NCBI GenBank assembly: GCA_036005845.1
Contig: DASYQD010000127.1
Coordinates: 62,001-126,000, forward strand
DNA: 64,000 nucleotides
From: DASYQD01 sp036005845
Lineage (GTDB): Bacteria > Acidobacteriota > Thermoanaerobaculia > Multivoradales > JAIOJS01
Reading direction: 5' to 3'
A program made the translations under genes and the position numbers. The notes under the pieces are model-generated. The model was not told the origin of the DNA and did no database searches. It saw only the letters and a list, made by a program, of their open reading frames with translations. Of this stretch, positions 57,122-64,000 are shown in pieces (within the stretch, counting starts at the first letter, position 1; every line of letters begins with the position of its first letter).

Positions 57122-57907
57122 TCAAAAGATCAGGTGGAAGAGTTGGGTGAGGAAGAAATCCGAGACGAGCACGAACATGGCGCCGGTGACGACGGTGACG
57201 GTGGTGGCGCGGCCGACGCCGTCGGCGCCTCCGGTCACCCGCAGGCCATTGCGGCAGGCGACGATGGCGAGGAAGTAACCGAAAACGAACGCCTTGCCGA
57301 GGCTGCTCCAGACGTCCTCGAGCGTCAGCGAGGTGAGCACGTCGTTCATGTAGAAGCCGGCGGGCAGGTCGAGCACGGTGATGCCGATGAAGAGGCCGCC
57401 GATGATGCCCACCGCGTCGCCGAGCAGCGTCAGCATCGGCAGCATCAGCATCGTCGCCAGCACGCGCGGCAGCACCAGCCGCCGCACCGGGTCGACGGCG
57501 AGCGAGCGCAGGGCGTCGATCTGCTCCGACACCTTCATCGTCCCCAGCTCGGCGGTCATGCCGGCGCCGATGCGGCCGCCGACGACGAGCGCCACCAGCA
57601 CCGGGCCCAGCTCGCGCACCAGCGATTTCCCCACCACCGTACCGATGTAGTACTTGACGCCGATCTGCGGCAGCGAGTACGCCGTCTGCAGCGCCAGCAC
57701 CATGCCCGTAAAGAGCGTCGTCACGTAGGTGACGCCGAGCGAGCGGTAGCCGACGTGCTCCATCTGCTCGATCCACGCCCGCCACTCCCAGGGCGCGCGG
57801 GCGAGGGCGGCAACGGTGCGGCCGGTCAGGAAGGCGAGGTCGCCGGCGACGATCACCGGCTGCGCCAGGGTCCTCTCGCTGCGTTCGGCCAAGCTCTCGG
57901 CGCTCAC
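57122..57907 (-). CDS. mlaE: MlaE permease
   Basis: 261 residues from GTG 57907 (GAAGG six bases upstream; overlaps the preceding stop; GTG 57922 is possible). Five to six helices; the conserved EQIDALRSLAVDP and PRVLATMLMLPML blocks of MlaE/YrbE. Works with the adjacent ATPase and MCE protein. Location inner membrane. Confidence 0.93.
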   Translation of the reverse strand: MSAESLAERSERTLAQPVIVAGDLAFLTGRTVAALARAPWEWRAWIEQMEHVGYRSLGVTYVTTLFTGMVLALQTAYSLPQIGVKYYIGTVVGKSLVRELGPVLVALVVGGRIGAGMTAELGTMKVSEQIDALRSLAVDPVRRLVLPRVLATMLMLPMLTLLGDAVGIIGGLFIGITVLDLPAGFYMNDVLTSLTLEDVWSSLGKAFVFGYFLAIVACRNGLRVTGGADGVGRATTVTVVTGAMFVLVSDFFLTQLFHLIF

Positions 57908-58305
57908 CGCTGCGCCTTCCACAGCACACCGTGGACCAGCCCGAAGGCGAGGTCGGCTGCGGCGAGCGGCCAGAGCCCGCCGAGCTCGGGGCGCTGCAGC
58001 GCGCCGAGCCCGAGCGCCACGGCGCCGGCGCAGCGGCCAATCGACGCCACCACCACGACGGCGCTGTAGCGCCGCGGGTCCTCCGCCGCCACCAGGTAGA
58101 GCACGGCGAGCATCGACAGCAGCACCGCCAGGAGCCAGAGGTAGAAGCGCTCCGGCAGCGGCAGCGCCAAGAGCCGGGCCGGCACCTGCGGCGCCAGGAC
58201 CATCAGCGCCGCGAAGCCGAGGTCGTAGAGCGCGCCGAGGACGAGGCTCACGCGCAGCAAGCGGAGGTAGAAGAAGCGGTCCTTCACCGTAGAATCCGCG
58301 CGCAC
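57904..58305 (-). CDS. Small four-helix membrane protein
   Basis: 133 residues from GTG 58305 (GTG 58287 also fits). Four hydrophobic helices with a conserved-looking FYLWLLAVLLSMLAVLYL and ERFYLWLL. Resembles small DUF-type integral membrane proteins. Stop overlaps the mlaE start, so it heads the mla operon and may modulate lipid transport; function unknown. Confidence 0.78.
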   Translation of the reverse strand: MRADSTVKDRFFYLRLLRVSLVLGALYDLGFAALMVLAPQVPARLLALPLPERFYLWLLAVLLSMLAVLYLVAAEDPRRYSAVVVVASIGRCAGAVALGLGALQRPELGGLWPLAAADLAFGLVHGVLWKAQR

Positions 58306-58318
58306 GCCATCGGCCGAG

Positions 58319-59134
58319 ATGCTATCCGAGAGTCAGGATCGCGACCCGCTGCGCTTCCTGTTGAGCCTCGTCTTCACGGTCACCGGCAACCTCTACCTCG
58401 TCCTCGGCACCACCTTCTTCGCCGTCGTGTCGGTGTCGATGGGCTGGATTCCGCTGCCGCACGGCGGCCGCTTGTGGTTCGTCTTCGCGCGCTGGTGGAG
58501 CCGCCTCCTGCTGTGGAGCTCGGGCGTGCTCGTGCGCGTCGAGCAGCTGGCGCCGCTCGAGCGCGAGCGGGTGTATGTCTTCCTCTCCAACCATCAGAGC
58601 CTCTTCGACATCCCGGTGCTCCTGGCGACGTTGCCGCAGCCGGCGCGCTTCCTCGCCAAGCGCGAGCTGTTCAATATCCCCGTCTTCGGCTGGTCGCTCA
58701 GGGTCGGCGGCTTCATCCCCGTCGACCGCGGCGGCAAGAGCGCCGGCGAGAGCTTCCGCGCCGCCGCCGAACGCGTGCGCCGCGGCGGCTCGGTGCTGCT
58801 CTTCCCGGAAGAGACGCGCTCGCCCGACGGCCGCCTGCTGCCCTTCAAGCGCGGCGGCTTCCTGCTGGCGCAGAAGGCCGGCCTGCCGATGGTGCCCGTC
58901 GGCATTCGCGGCACCCTTGGCGTGCGCCCGCGCAGCTCCTACCGCATCCATCCGGGACGCGCAGTCGTGCGCTACGGCGAGCCCCTGCCGCCGCCGGGCA
59001 GCGGCCGCGGCGGCAGCGCGGCAACGATCGCGCAGGTGCGCGCGAAGATCGCGGAGCTGGCCGGAGTGGAAGCTCCCGCCGAAGCAGCGTCGGAGGGCCG
59101 CGACACGGGTGGTAACGTAAGCGGCTCCGAATAG
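58319..59134 (+). CDS. plsC: 1-acyl-sn-glycerol-3-phosphate acyltransferase (PlsC family)
   Basis: 271 residues. N-terminal membrane helix (LLSLVFTVTGNLYLVLGTTFF). Acyltransferase motifs NHQSLFD (H-x4-D), VGGFIPVDRGGKSAG and FPEETRS (FPEGTR-type), with MVPVGIRGT as the fourth motif. Makes phosphatidic acid. C-terminal ~25 residues are Ala/Glu-rich. Divergent from the mla operon. Confidence 0.93.
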   Translation: MLSESQDRDPLRFLLSLVFTVTGNLYLVLGTTFFAVVSVSMGWIPLPHGGRLWFVFARWWSRLLLWSSGVLVRVEQLAPLERERVYVFLSNHQSLFDIPVLLATLPQPARFLAKRELFNIPVFGWSLRVGGFIPVDRGGKSAGESFRAAAERVRRGGSVLLFPEETRSPDGRLLPFKRGGFLLAQKAGLPMVPVGIRGTLGVRPRSSYRIHPGRAVVRYGEPLPPPGSGRGGSAATIAQVRAKIAELAGVEAPAEAASEGRDTGGNVSGSE

Positions 59135-59172
59135 CGCGGCCAGTGGCTCGCCGCGGCCGGCAAACAACCCTC

Positions 59173-60258
59173 ATGGCCAACGATCTCGAAGCGCGCGTCT
59201 GGGACATCCTGCGCGGCATCCGCTTTCCCGGCATGAGCCGCGACATCGTCTCCTTCGGCTTCGTCGACAAGGTGAGCGTCGATGCGGGCGCCGTGCGGGT
59301 GGCGCTGGCCATCGTCACCGGCAACGCCGAGGCGGCGCGACAGGTGCGCGCGCAGGCGGAGGCCGCGATCGCGGCGCTGCCAGGGGCGCGCGCGGTCGAG
59401 GTCGAGCTCAAGCTGTCGGTGCCGCCGCCGCGGCACGAAGCGGCGCAGCAGGCGGTCGCGCGCGATCCGCGGCTCATTCCCGAGGTGACGCACGTGGTTG
59501 CCGTCGCCTCCGGCAAGGGCGGCGTCGGCAAGTCGACGGTGGCCGCCAACCTCGCCGTGGCGCTGGCGCGGCTCGGCTACCGCACGGGGCTCCTCGACGC
59601 CGACATCTACGGCCCGTCGGTGCCGACGATGTTCGGCATCCACGAGCGCCCGCGCGTCGTCGGCGAGCACGTCGTCCCCTTCGAGCGCTACGGCGTCAAG
59701 CTGATGTCGCTCGGCTTCGTCGTCGACGCTGATCAGCCGGTGATCTGGCGCGGGCCGATGGTGATGAAGGCGCTCGAGCAGCTCCTCGGCGACGTCGACT
59801 GGGGCGCCCTCGACTTCCTCGTCGCCGACTTCCCGCCCGGCACCGGCGACGCGCAGCTGACCATGGCGCAGAAGATCCCCATGGCCGGCGCCGTGGTGGT
59901 GACGACGCCGCAGGACGTGGCCCTGATCGACGCGCGCAAGGGCCTGGCGATGTTCCGCAAGCTCAACGTGCCGGTGCTCGGCATCGTCGAGAACATGGCC
60001 ACTTTCGTCTGCCCGCACTGCGGCGAGACGACCGACGTCTTCAAACGCGGCGGCGGCGAGCGCACCGCGAAGGAGCTCGACACCGACTTCCTCGGCCGCA
60101 TCCCGCTCGACGGCGCGATCGTCGAGGGCGGCGACGCCGGCGTGCCGATCGTCGTCGGGCAACCGGACGGGCCGCACGCGAAAGCGTTCGTGGCGCTCGC
60201 CGAAGCCGTGGCCGCGGCCGCGGAGCGCCACACGCGGCAGCCGATGAGCATCGTGTGA
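59173..60258 (+). CDS. apbC: Mrp/ApbC-type Fe-S cluster carrier ATPase
   Basis: 361 residues from ATG 59173. An N-terminal MIP18-like segment (VWDILRGIRFPGMSRDIV) is followed by the deviant Walker A SGKGGVGKST, DADIYGPSVP and the metal-carrying CPHCGE (CxxC). Delivers 4Fe-4S clusters. Standard full length. Confidence 0.93.
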   Translation: MANDLEARVWDILRGIRFPGMSRDIVSFGFVDKVSVDAGAVRVALAIVTGNAEAARQVRAQAEAAIAALPGARAVEVELKLSVPPPRHEAAQQAVARDPRLIPEVTHVVAVASGKGGVGKSTVAANLAVALARLGYRTGLLDADIYGPSVPTMFGIHERPRVVGEHVVPFERYGVKLMSLGFVVDADQPVIWRGPMVMKALEQLLGDVDWGALDFLVADFPPGTGDAQLTMAQKIPMAGAVVVTTPQDVALIDARKGLAMFRKLNVPVLGIVENMATFVCPHCGETTDVFKRGGGERTAKELDTDFLGRIPLDGAIVEGGDAGVPIVVGQPDGPHAKAFVALAEAVAAAAERHTRQPMSIV

Positions 60259-60301
60259 GCCGCTCGGTCGAGGTGCGAGCGGCGAGCGAAGCTGGTCGGC
60301 T

Positions 60302-60976
60302 GTGACCCTGGCGATCGTCGCCGATGCCCACTTGGACGGTCCGGGCGGCGAGGCCGGGCCGCTGATCGCGCAACTTCGTGCGCTTCCCGAAAAGGGATGC
60401 GAACGGCTGCTGCTGCTGGGCGATCTCTTCCAGGCCTGGGTGGGCTTCCCGCAGTTCGAGCCGCCGGGGCTCGGCGAGCTGCTCGCCGTCGTCGCCGGCC
60501 TGCGCGCGCGCGGCATTCGCGTCGACTATCTCGAAGGCAACCGCGACTTCTTCCTCGCCAAGAGCGCCTACGCCACTTTTTTCGACTTCGTCGGCGACGA
60601 GATCGCCTTCGACCACGGCGGCGTGCGCTATCTCGCGGTGCACGGCGACGGGCTCGACGACAAGGACGTGCAGTACCGGCTCTGGCGGCGTGCCACCAAA
60701 TCGTTTCCCGTGCGATTGGCGATGCGGTATCTACCGGCGCGGCTCGCGCGCCGTCTTGTAGACTCCACCGAGCGCAAGCTGGCGCAGACCAACTTCAAGC
60801 ATCGGCTGGCGATCCCGACCGCCGCCATCGATCGCTTCGCGGCGCGGCGGCTGGCCGCGGGGCACGACGTGCTGCTCCTCGGCCACTTCCACGAGGAGCG
60901 GCGGTGGCGGGTGCCAGGAGGCGAAGTCTGGTTGCTGCCGGCGTGGTTCCAGACCCGGCAACTGCAGCTCATTTGA
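60302..60976 (+). CDS. LpxH-like metallophosphoesterase
   Basis: 224 residues, GTG start. Calcineurin-type motifs in order: DAHLDG, GDLFQAW, EGNRDFF, HGDGLDD and GHFHEER. This matches UDP-2,3-diacylglucosamine hydrolase (LpxH), which makes lipid X in lipid A synthesis. The W after GD and the C-terminal WFQTRQL fit, but no other lpx gene is near, so the substrate is uncertain. Confidence 0.82.
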   Translation: MTLAIVADAHLDGPGGEAGPLIAQLRALPEKGCERLLLLGDLFQAWVGFPQFEPPGLGELLAVVAGLRARGIRVDYLEGNRDFFLAKSAYATFFDFVGDEIAFDHGGVRYLAVHGDGLDDKDVQYRLWRRATKSFPVRLAMRYLPARLARRLVDSTERKLAQTNFKHRLAIPTAAIDRFAARRLAAGHDVLLLGHFHEERRWRVPGGEVWLLPAWFQTRQLQLI

Positions 60977-61012
60977 TCGAGTCGGCTCGTCTGATTTGGC
61001 AATTCGCTCGAC

Positions 61013-61774
61013 ATGCGCGTCACCCTGCTCGGCACCGGCACCTCCACCGGCGTGCCCGTCATCGGCTGCCGCTGCGCGGTGTGCACGTCGAGCGACCCGC
61101 GCAACACGCGGCTGCGGCCGGGCGTGCGCCTCGAGCTGCCGGGCGGCACGGCGATCGTCGACACGCCCACGGACCTGCGCCAGCAGGCGCTCACCTACGA
61201 TCTCGACCGCGTCGACGCCGTGCTCTACACCCACGGCCATGCCGACCACATCCTCGGCCTCGACGAGCTGCGCGTGTTCAACTTCCGGCAAGGTGCGACG
61301 ATCCCCTGCTACGGGCCCGCTTCGGCGATGAGTGCCATCGGCCGCACCTTCGCCTACGCCTTCGAGGAAGGGCAGGAGGGCGGCGGCAAGCCGAGGATCG
61401 AGCTGCTGGCGATCGACGACGCGCCGTTTCGATTGCTCGGCGCCGACGTGCTGCCGGTGCCGGTCAAGCACGGCCAGCTGGAGGTCTTCGGCTACCGGCT
61501 GGGCCCGTTCGCCTACGTCACCGACGTGAGCTTCATCCCCGAGGAGAGCTTCGCGCGGCTCGCCGGCGTCGAGGTGCTGGTGCTCGGCGCGCTGCGCTTC
61601 CGGCCGCACACCACGCACTTCTCGATCCCCGAAGCGATCGTCGCCGCGCAGCGCATCGGCGCGCGGCGAACGCTCTTCACCCACCTGGCGCACGACGTCG
61701 ACCACACCGACCCCGGCGAGCTGCCGCCGGGCATCGAGCTCGCCCATGACGGTCTCGTCTTCGATTTCGACTGA
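61013..61774 (+). CDS. MBL-fold metallohydrolase, PhnP-like
   Basis: 253 residues. LGTGTSTGVPVIGCRCAVC opens the protein, with the small four-Cys zinc finger of PhnP-type enzymes partly seen. Metal ligands HGHADH, His in VKHGQL, Asp in VTDVSF and the terminal THLAHD are typical of the family that opens cyclic phosphates or cleaves phosphodiesters. Its 3' end overlaps the aroA start in another frame. Confidence 0.87.
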   Translation: MRVTLLGTGTSTGVPVIGCRCAVCTSSDPRNTRLRPGVRLELPGGTAIVDTPTDLRQQALTYDLDRVDAVLYTHGHADHILGLDELRVFNFRQGATIPCYGPASAMSAIGRTFAYAFEEGQEGGGKPRIELLAIDDAPFRLLGADVLPVPVKHGQLEVFGYRLGPFAYVTDVSFIPEESFARLAGVEVLVLGALRFRPHTTHFSIPEAIVAAQRIGARRTLFTHLAHDVDHTDPGELPPGIELAHDGLVFDFD

Positions 61775-63083
61775 GCCGCCTGGACCACAGGAGGTGCGGC
61801 CGGGAGTCGTGCGCGGCCGGCTGCGCGTGCCGGCGAGCAAGAGCGTCAGCCACCGCGTGCTGGCGCTGTCGTTGCTCGGCAACGCGCCGGTCGAGGTGCG
61901 TAACCTGCTGCGCGCCGAGGACACGGAACTGTTCCTGAACGTGCTGCGCAAGCTCGGCTGGACGGTGGATGAGCAGCGAGCGAGCGGCGAGGGCGTCGAC
62001 CGCGTGCGCCTGACGCCGGGCGCGGCGCCCCGCGAGGCGACGCTCGCATGCGGCAACGCCGGCACGCTGGCGCGGTTCCTCGTTGCGCTGGCGGCGACGG
62101 TGCCGGGGGAATGGACGATCGACGGCTCGCCGCGTCTGCGCAAACGGCCCGTGGCGCCGCTGGTCGACTCGCTCGGCGAGCTCGGCGTGCAAGTGCGCTG
62201 GCGCGGCCGCGAAGGCTATCCGCCGCTCACCGTGATCGGCGGCACGCTGCGCGGCGGTGAGACGACGATCGACGCCGGCGAGTCGAGCCAGTACGTGTCG
62301 GCATTGCTGCTCGCCGCGCTGTCGGCCCGCGAGCCGACGCTGGTTCGCGTCAGCAGTCTCACCTCGGCGCCGTACGTGGACGTGACGTTGGAAACCATCG
62401 CGCAGTGGGGCGGAGCGGTGGAGAGGCGCGAGGAGGGCTTCCTCGTCACGCCGGGCCTGACACCTCGCGACGGCGCGGAGGTCGAAGGCGACTTCTCCGC
62501 CGCCGCCTATCCGGCCGCGGCGGCGGCGCTCACCAACGGCGAGGTGACGCTGAGCGGTCTTTCGTCGCGATCGGCGCAGGGAGACCGCGGCTTCGTCGAC
62601 CTCCTGCGCACCATGGGCGCGGATCCCGCGTGGCAAGGCGACGAGCTGCGCGTCCGCGGCAGCGGGATGCTGAGTGCCGTCGACGTCGACCTCTCGACGA
62701 TGCCCGACCAGGTGCCGACGCTCGCGGCGCTGGCGCCGTTCGCGCTCGGCGCGACGACGATTCGCAACGTGCCGCACCTGCGCATCAAGGAGAGCGATCG
62801 GCTCGCGGCAATGGCGCGCGAGCTGCGCCGGGCGGGCGCCGAAGTCGAGGAGCTCGCCGACGGTCTCGTCATCCCCGGCGTGTGGGCGAATGCCTCGATC
62901 AGCGAGCTGCCGCGCAATCCCGTGACGGTAGATCCGCACGGCGACCACCGCATCGCCATGAGCATGGCGCTGGTGGGCTTGCGGCGGCCGGCGTTGCGCA
63001 TCGCGAATCCGCAAGTGGTGGCGAAGTCCTATCCGCGTTTTTGGGATGATCTCGCGACGCTGAGACGCCAGGTGCCGACTTGA
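61746..63083 (+). CDS. aroA: 3-phosphoshikimate 1-carboxyvinyltransferase (EPSP synthase)
   Basis: 445 residues; ATG 61746 lies inside the 3' end of the PhnP-like gene. Shikimate pathway enzyme making EPSP. Motifs VPASKSVSHR (shikimate-3-phosphate site), GNAGTLARFL, DGSPRLRKRPV, RIKESDRLAAM and DHRIAMS are intact. At the position equal to E. coli Pro101 it has Phe (GTLARF), as in the varied class II-like enzymes. The stop overlaps the TTG of the next frame. Confidence 0.95.
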   Translation: MTVSSSISTEPPGPQEVRPGVVRGRLRVPASKSVSHRVLALSLLGNAPVEVRNLLRAEDTELFLNVLRKLGWTVDEQRASGEGVDRVRLTPGAAPREATLACGNAGTLARFLVALAATVPGEWTIDGSPRLRKRPVAPLVDSLGELGVQVRWRGREGYPPLTVIGGTLRGGETTIDAGESSQYVSALLLAALSAREPTLVRVSSLTSAPYVDVTLETIAQWGGAVERREEGFLVTPGLTPRDGAEVEGDFSAAAYPAAAAALTNGEVTLSGLSSRSAQGDRGFVDLLRTMGADPAWQGDELRVRGSGMLSAVDVDLSTMPDQVPTLAALAPFALGATTIRNVPHLRIKESDRLAAMARELRRAGAEVEELADGLVIPGVWANASISELPRNPVTVDPHGDHRIAMSMALVGLRRPALRIANPQVVAKSYPRFWDDLATLRRQVPT

Positions 63084-64000
63084 CGAGGGCTGCGGGCCGG
63101 CTGCTCCACCCAGCGCTCGCGCCGGCGCGCGGGGCGCGGCTCGCCAAGGCGGAGCTGGGCGATCGGCAACGCGTCGCCGTGTTGCTGCAGGCGGCGGCGC
63201 TGTTGTCGCACCTGCGCCGGGCCGGCTGGCGGCTCGCCGGCGATCTGCGCACCACCTGCGTCGGCGATGACGATCTTCTCTGCGGCGTCGTCGCCGAGCC
63301 GGGCAGCGCCGAGGATTGGGGCGCGCCGTTGCGCACGGTGTTCGCGGCCCTCTTCGGCGAGGCGGGCGAGGTAGGGCGCGGTCCCGGCCGGCGGGCAGCG
63401 CGCGAGTTGCGCGCCCTGTGGGCCGGCGAGCTGGTGCCGCTCCATCCCGACCGGGCCGTTGCCGACGTGCTCGCCGCGGCGCCGTTCCTCTGGGAGTCGC
63501 CGTTTGCGGGCGCGCGTCGCGCTCTCGCGGCCGGCTGGACGCAGGGCGAAGCGGTGCAGCCCTGGCTCGCCGGTCCCGACGGCGCGACACGCCGGATGCT
63601 GGCGAAGGCGCGCACGGTGGCCGAGCTGGAGGAGCTGCTCGCGCAGGACGGAGCTCGCGAGCTGTGGGGCGAGCGCCGAAGCAAGCGGCGTCTCTCGAAG
63701 CCAGCGAGTCTTCAAGGCGATGCCGATCGAGTCCCCGCGTCCGCGGCTCCCCGCGAGTCGCGGCTCGCCGCGAGCGACCCGCTCGCCGCCGCGCAATCCC
63801 TGCTGGCCGGCGGCCGTTACGACGAAGCGCTCGAGCGCGTCGCCGGCGACGACAGCATCGCCGCGAGACTGATCGCCGCCTGGTGCCTCCATCACCTCGG
63901 CCGCGGCGGGGCGACGCGCCGTGTCGTCGCGCAGCTCGTCACCGAACGTCTCGATCCGGCGGAGGAGATCGCGCTCGCCGACCTCGCGGTTCGCGTGACG
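63080..64000 (+). CDS. Hypothetical protein, 3'-partial
   Basis: The frame opens with TTG 63080 overlapping the aroA stop (TTGA) and stays open to the window edge, giving more than 300 residues. Ala/Arg/Leu-rich and helical; features are AELGDRQRVAVLLQAAALLS, LWAGELVPLHPDRAV and a later TPR-like segment SLLAGGRYDEALERV. No family recognised. It may be a regulatory or TPR protein; the rest is beyond the window. Confidence 0.68.
   Translation, partial: MTRAAGRLLHPALAPARGARLAKAELGDRQRVAVLLQAAALLSHLRRAGWRLAGDLRTTCVGDDDLLCGVVAEPGSAEDWGAPLRTVFAALFGEAGEVGRGPGRRAARELRALWAGELVPLHPDRAVADVLAAAPFLWESPFAGARRALAAGWTQGEAVQPWLAGPDGATRRMLAKARTVAELEELLAQDGARELWGERRSKRRLSKPASLQGDADRVPASAAPRESRLAASDPLAAAQSLLAGGRYDEALERVAGDDSIAARLIAAWCLHHLGRGGATRRVVAQLVTERLDPAEEIALADLAVRVT

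Overview
The window is a GC-rich, gene-dense bacterial chromosome segment. It has many ATGA/GTGA start-stop overlaps and frequent GTG and TTG starts. The gene content points to Acidobacteriota, possibly Thermoanaerobaculia-like; this is inferred from family content and no rRNA is present. Supporting families are a GWxTD-domain lipoprotein, a VWFA-related secreted protein, a CRTAC1/ASPIC FG-GAP protein, a secreted CHAT-TPR protease, a Gld-type ABC operon with a DUF4340 partner, and small four-cysteine proteins.

Layout. 1-3.2 kb: partial sulfatase-like hydrolase and PobA. 3.5-8.7 kb (minus strand): a three-gene unit of CHAT protease, an unknown protein and an HExxH protein, the last two visibly AT-richer than their surroundings. 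8.8-17.3 kb: acyl-CoA dehydrogenase, methylmalonyl-CoA epimerase, TyrA, a LolC/E-like permease, a ClC transporter and a DUF1835 protein. 17.3-25.4 kb: an accessory hotspot around fumC. It holds an antitoxin with a truncated PIN toxin, fumC, an AT-richer islet encoding one large NTPase-kinase protein, a second copy of the fumC 3' end, two intact VapBC-type modules and a KefB-type antiporter. 26-35.5 kb: a phosphoglycerate-mutase-like enzyme, the Gld-type ABC operon, an FG-GAP protein, a TlpA lipoprotein and a toxin-antitoxin pair whose toxin is frameshifted. 35.5-47 kb: OmpA/Pal-like and VWA envelope proteins, an archaeal-type GAPDH-like enzyme, RlmD, a SelW-like selenoprotein read through UGA, FolE, GWxTD, a FabH-like enzyme, a TPR protein, an MFS transporter and an atypical ClpX-like ATPase. 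47-51.7 kb (minus strand): histidine kinase, NtrC-type regulator, then a receiver and an EAL protein apparently driven by a sigma-54 promoter. 51.7-58.3 kb (minus strand): VTT membrane protein, YggX, two nucleotide-sugar enzymes and an Mla-type lipid-transport operon. 58.3-64 kb (plus strand): PlsC, Mrp/ApbC, LpxH-like, PhnP-like, AroA and a partial gene.

The strongest new signals are: (1) the islet at 19.08-21.8 kb, flanked by ~95 % identical 207-bp copies of the fumC 3' end and carrying a single NTPase-kinase fusion whose kinase has lost its canonical lysine; (2) a selenoprotein gene at 40836-41084 with a clear bacterial SECIS hairpin; (3) the CHAT / unknown / HExxH operon; (4) a sigma-54 promoter with an upstream inverted repeat placed between an NtrC-type activator gene and the receiver-EAL operon; (5) a ClpX-like ATPase lacking the zinc domain, the IGF loop and the pore tyrosine.
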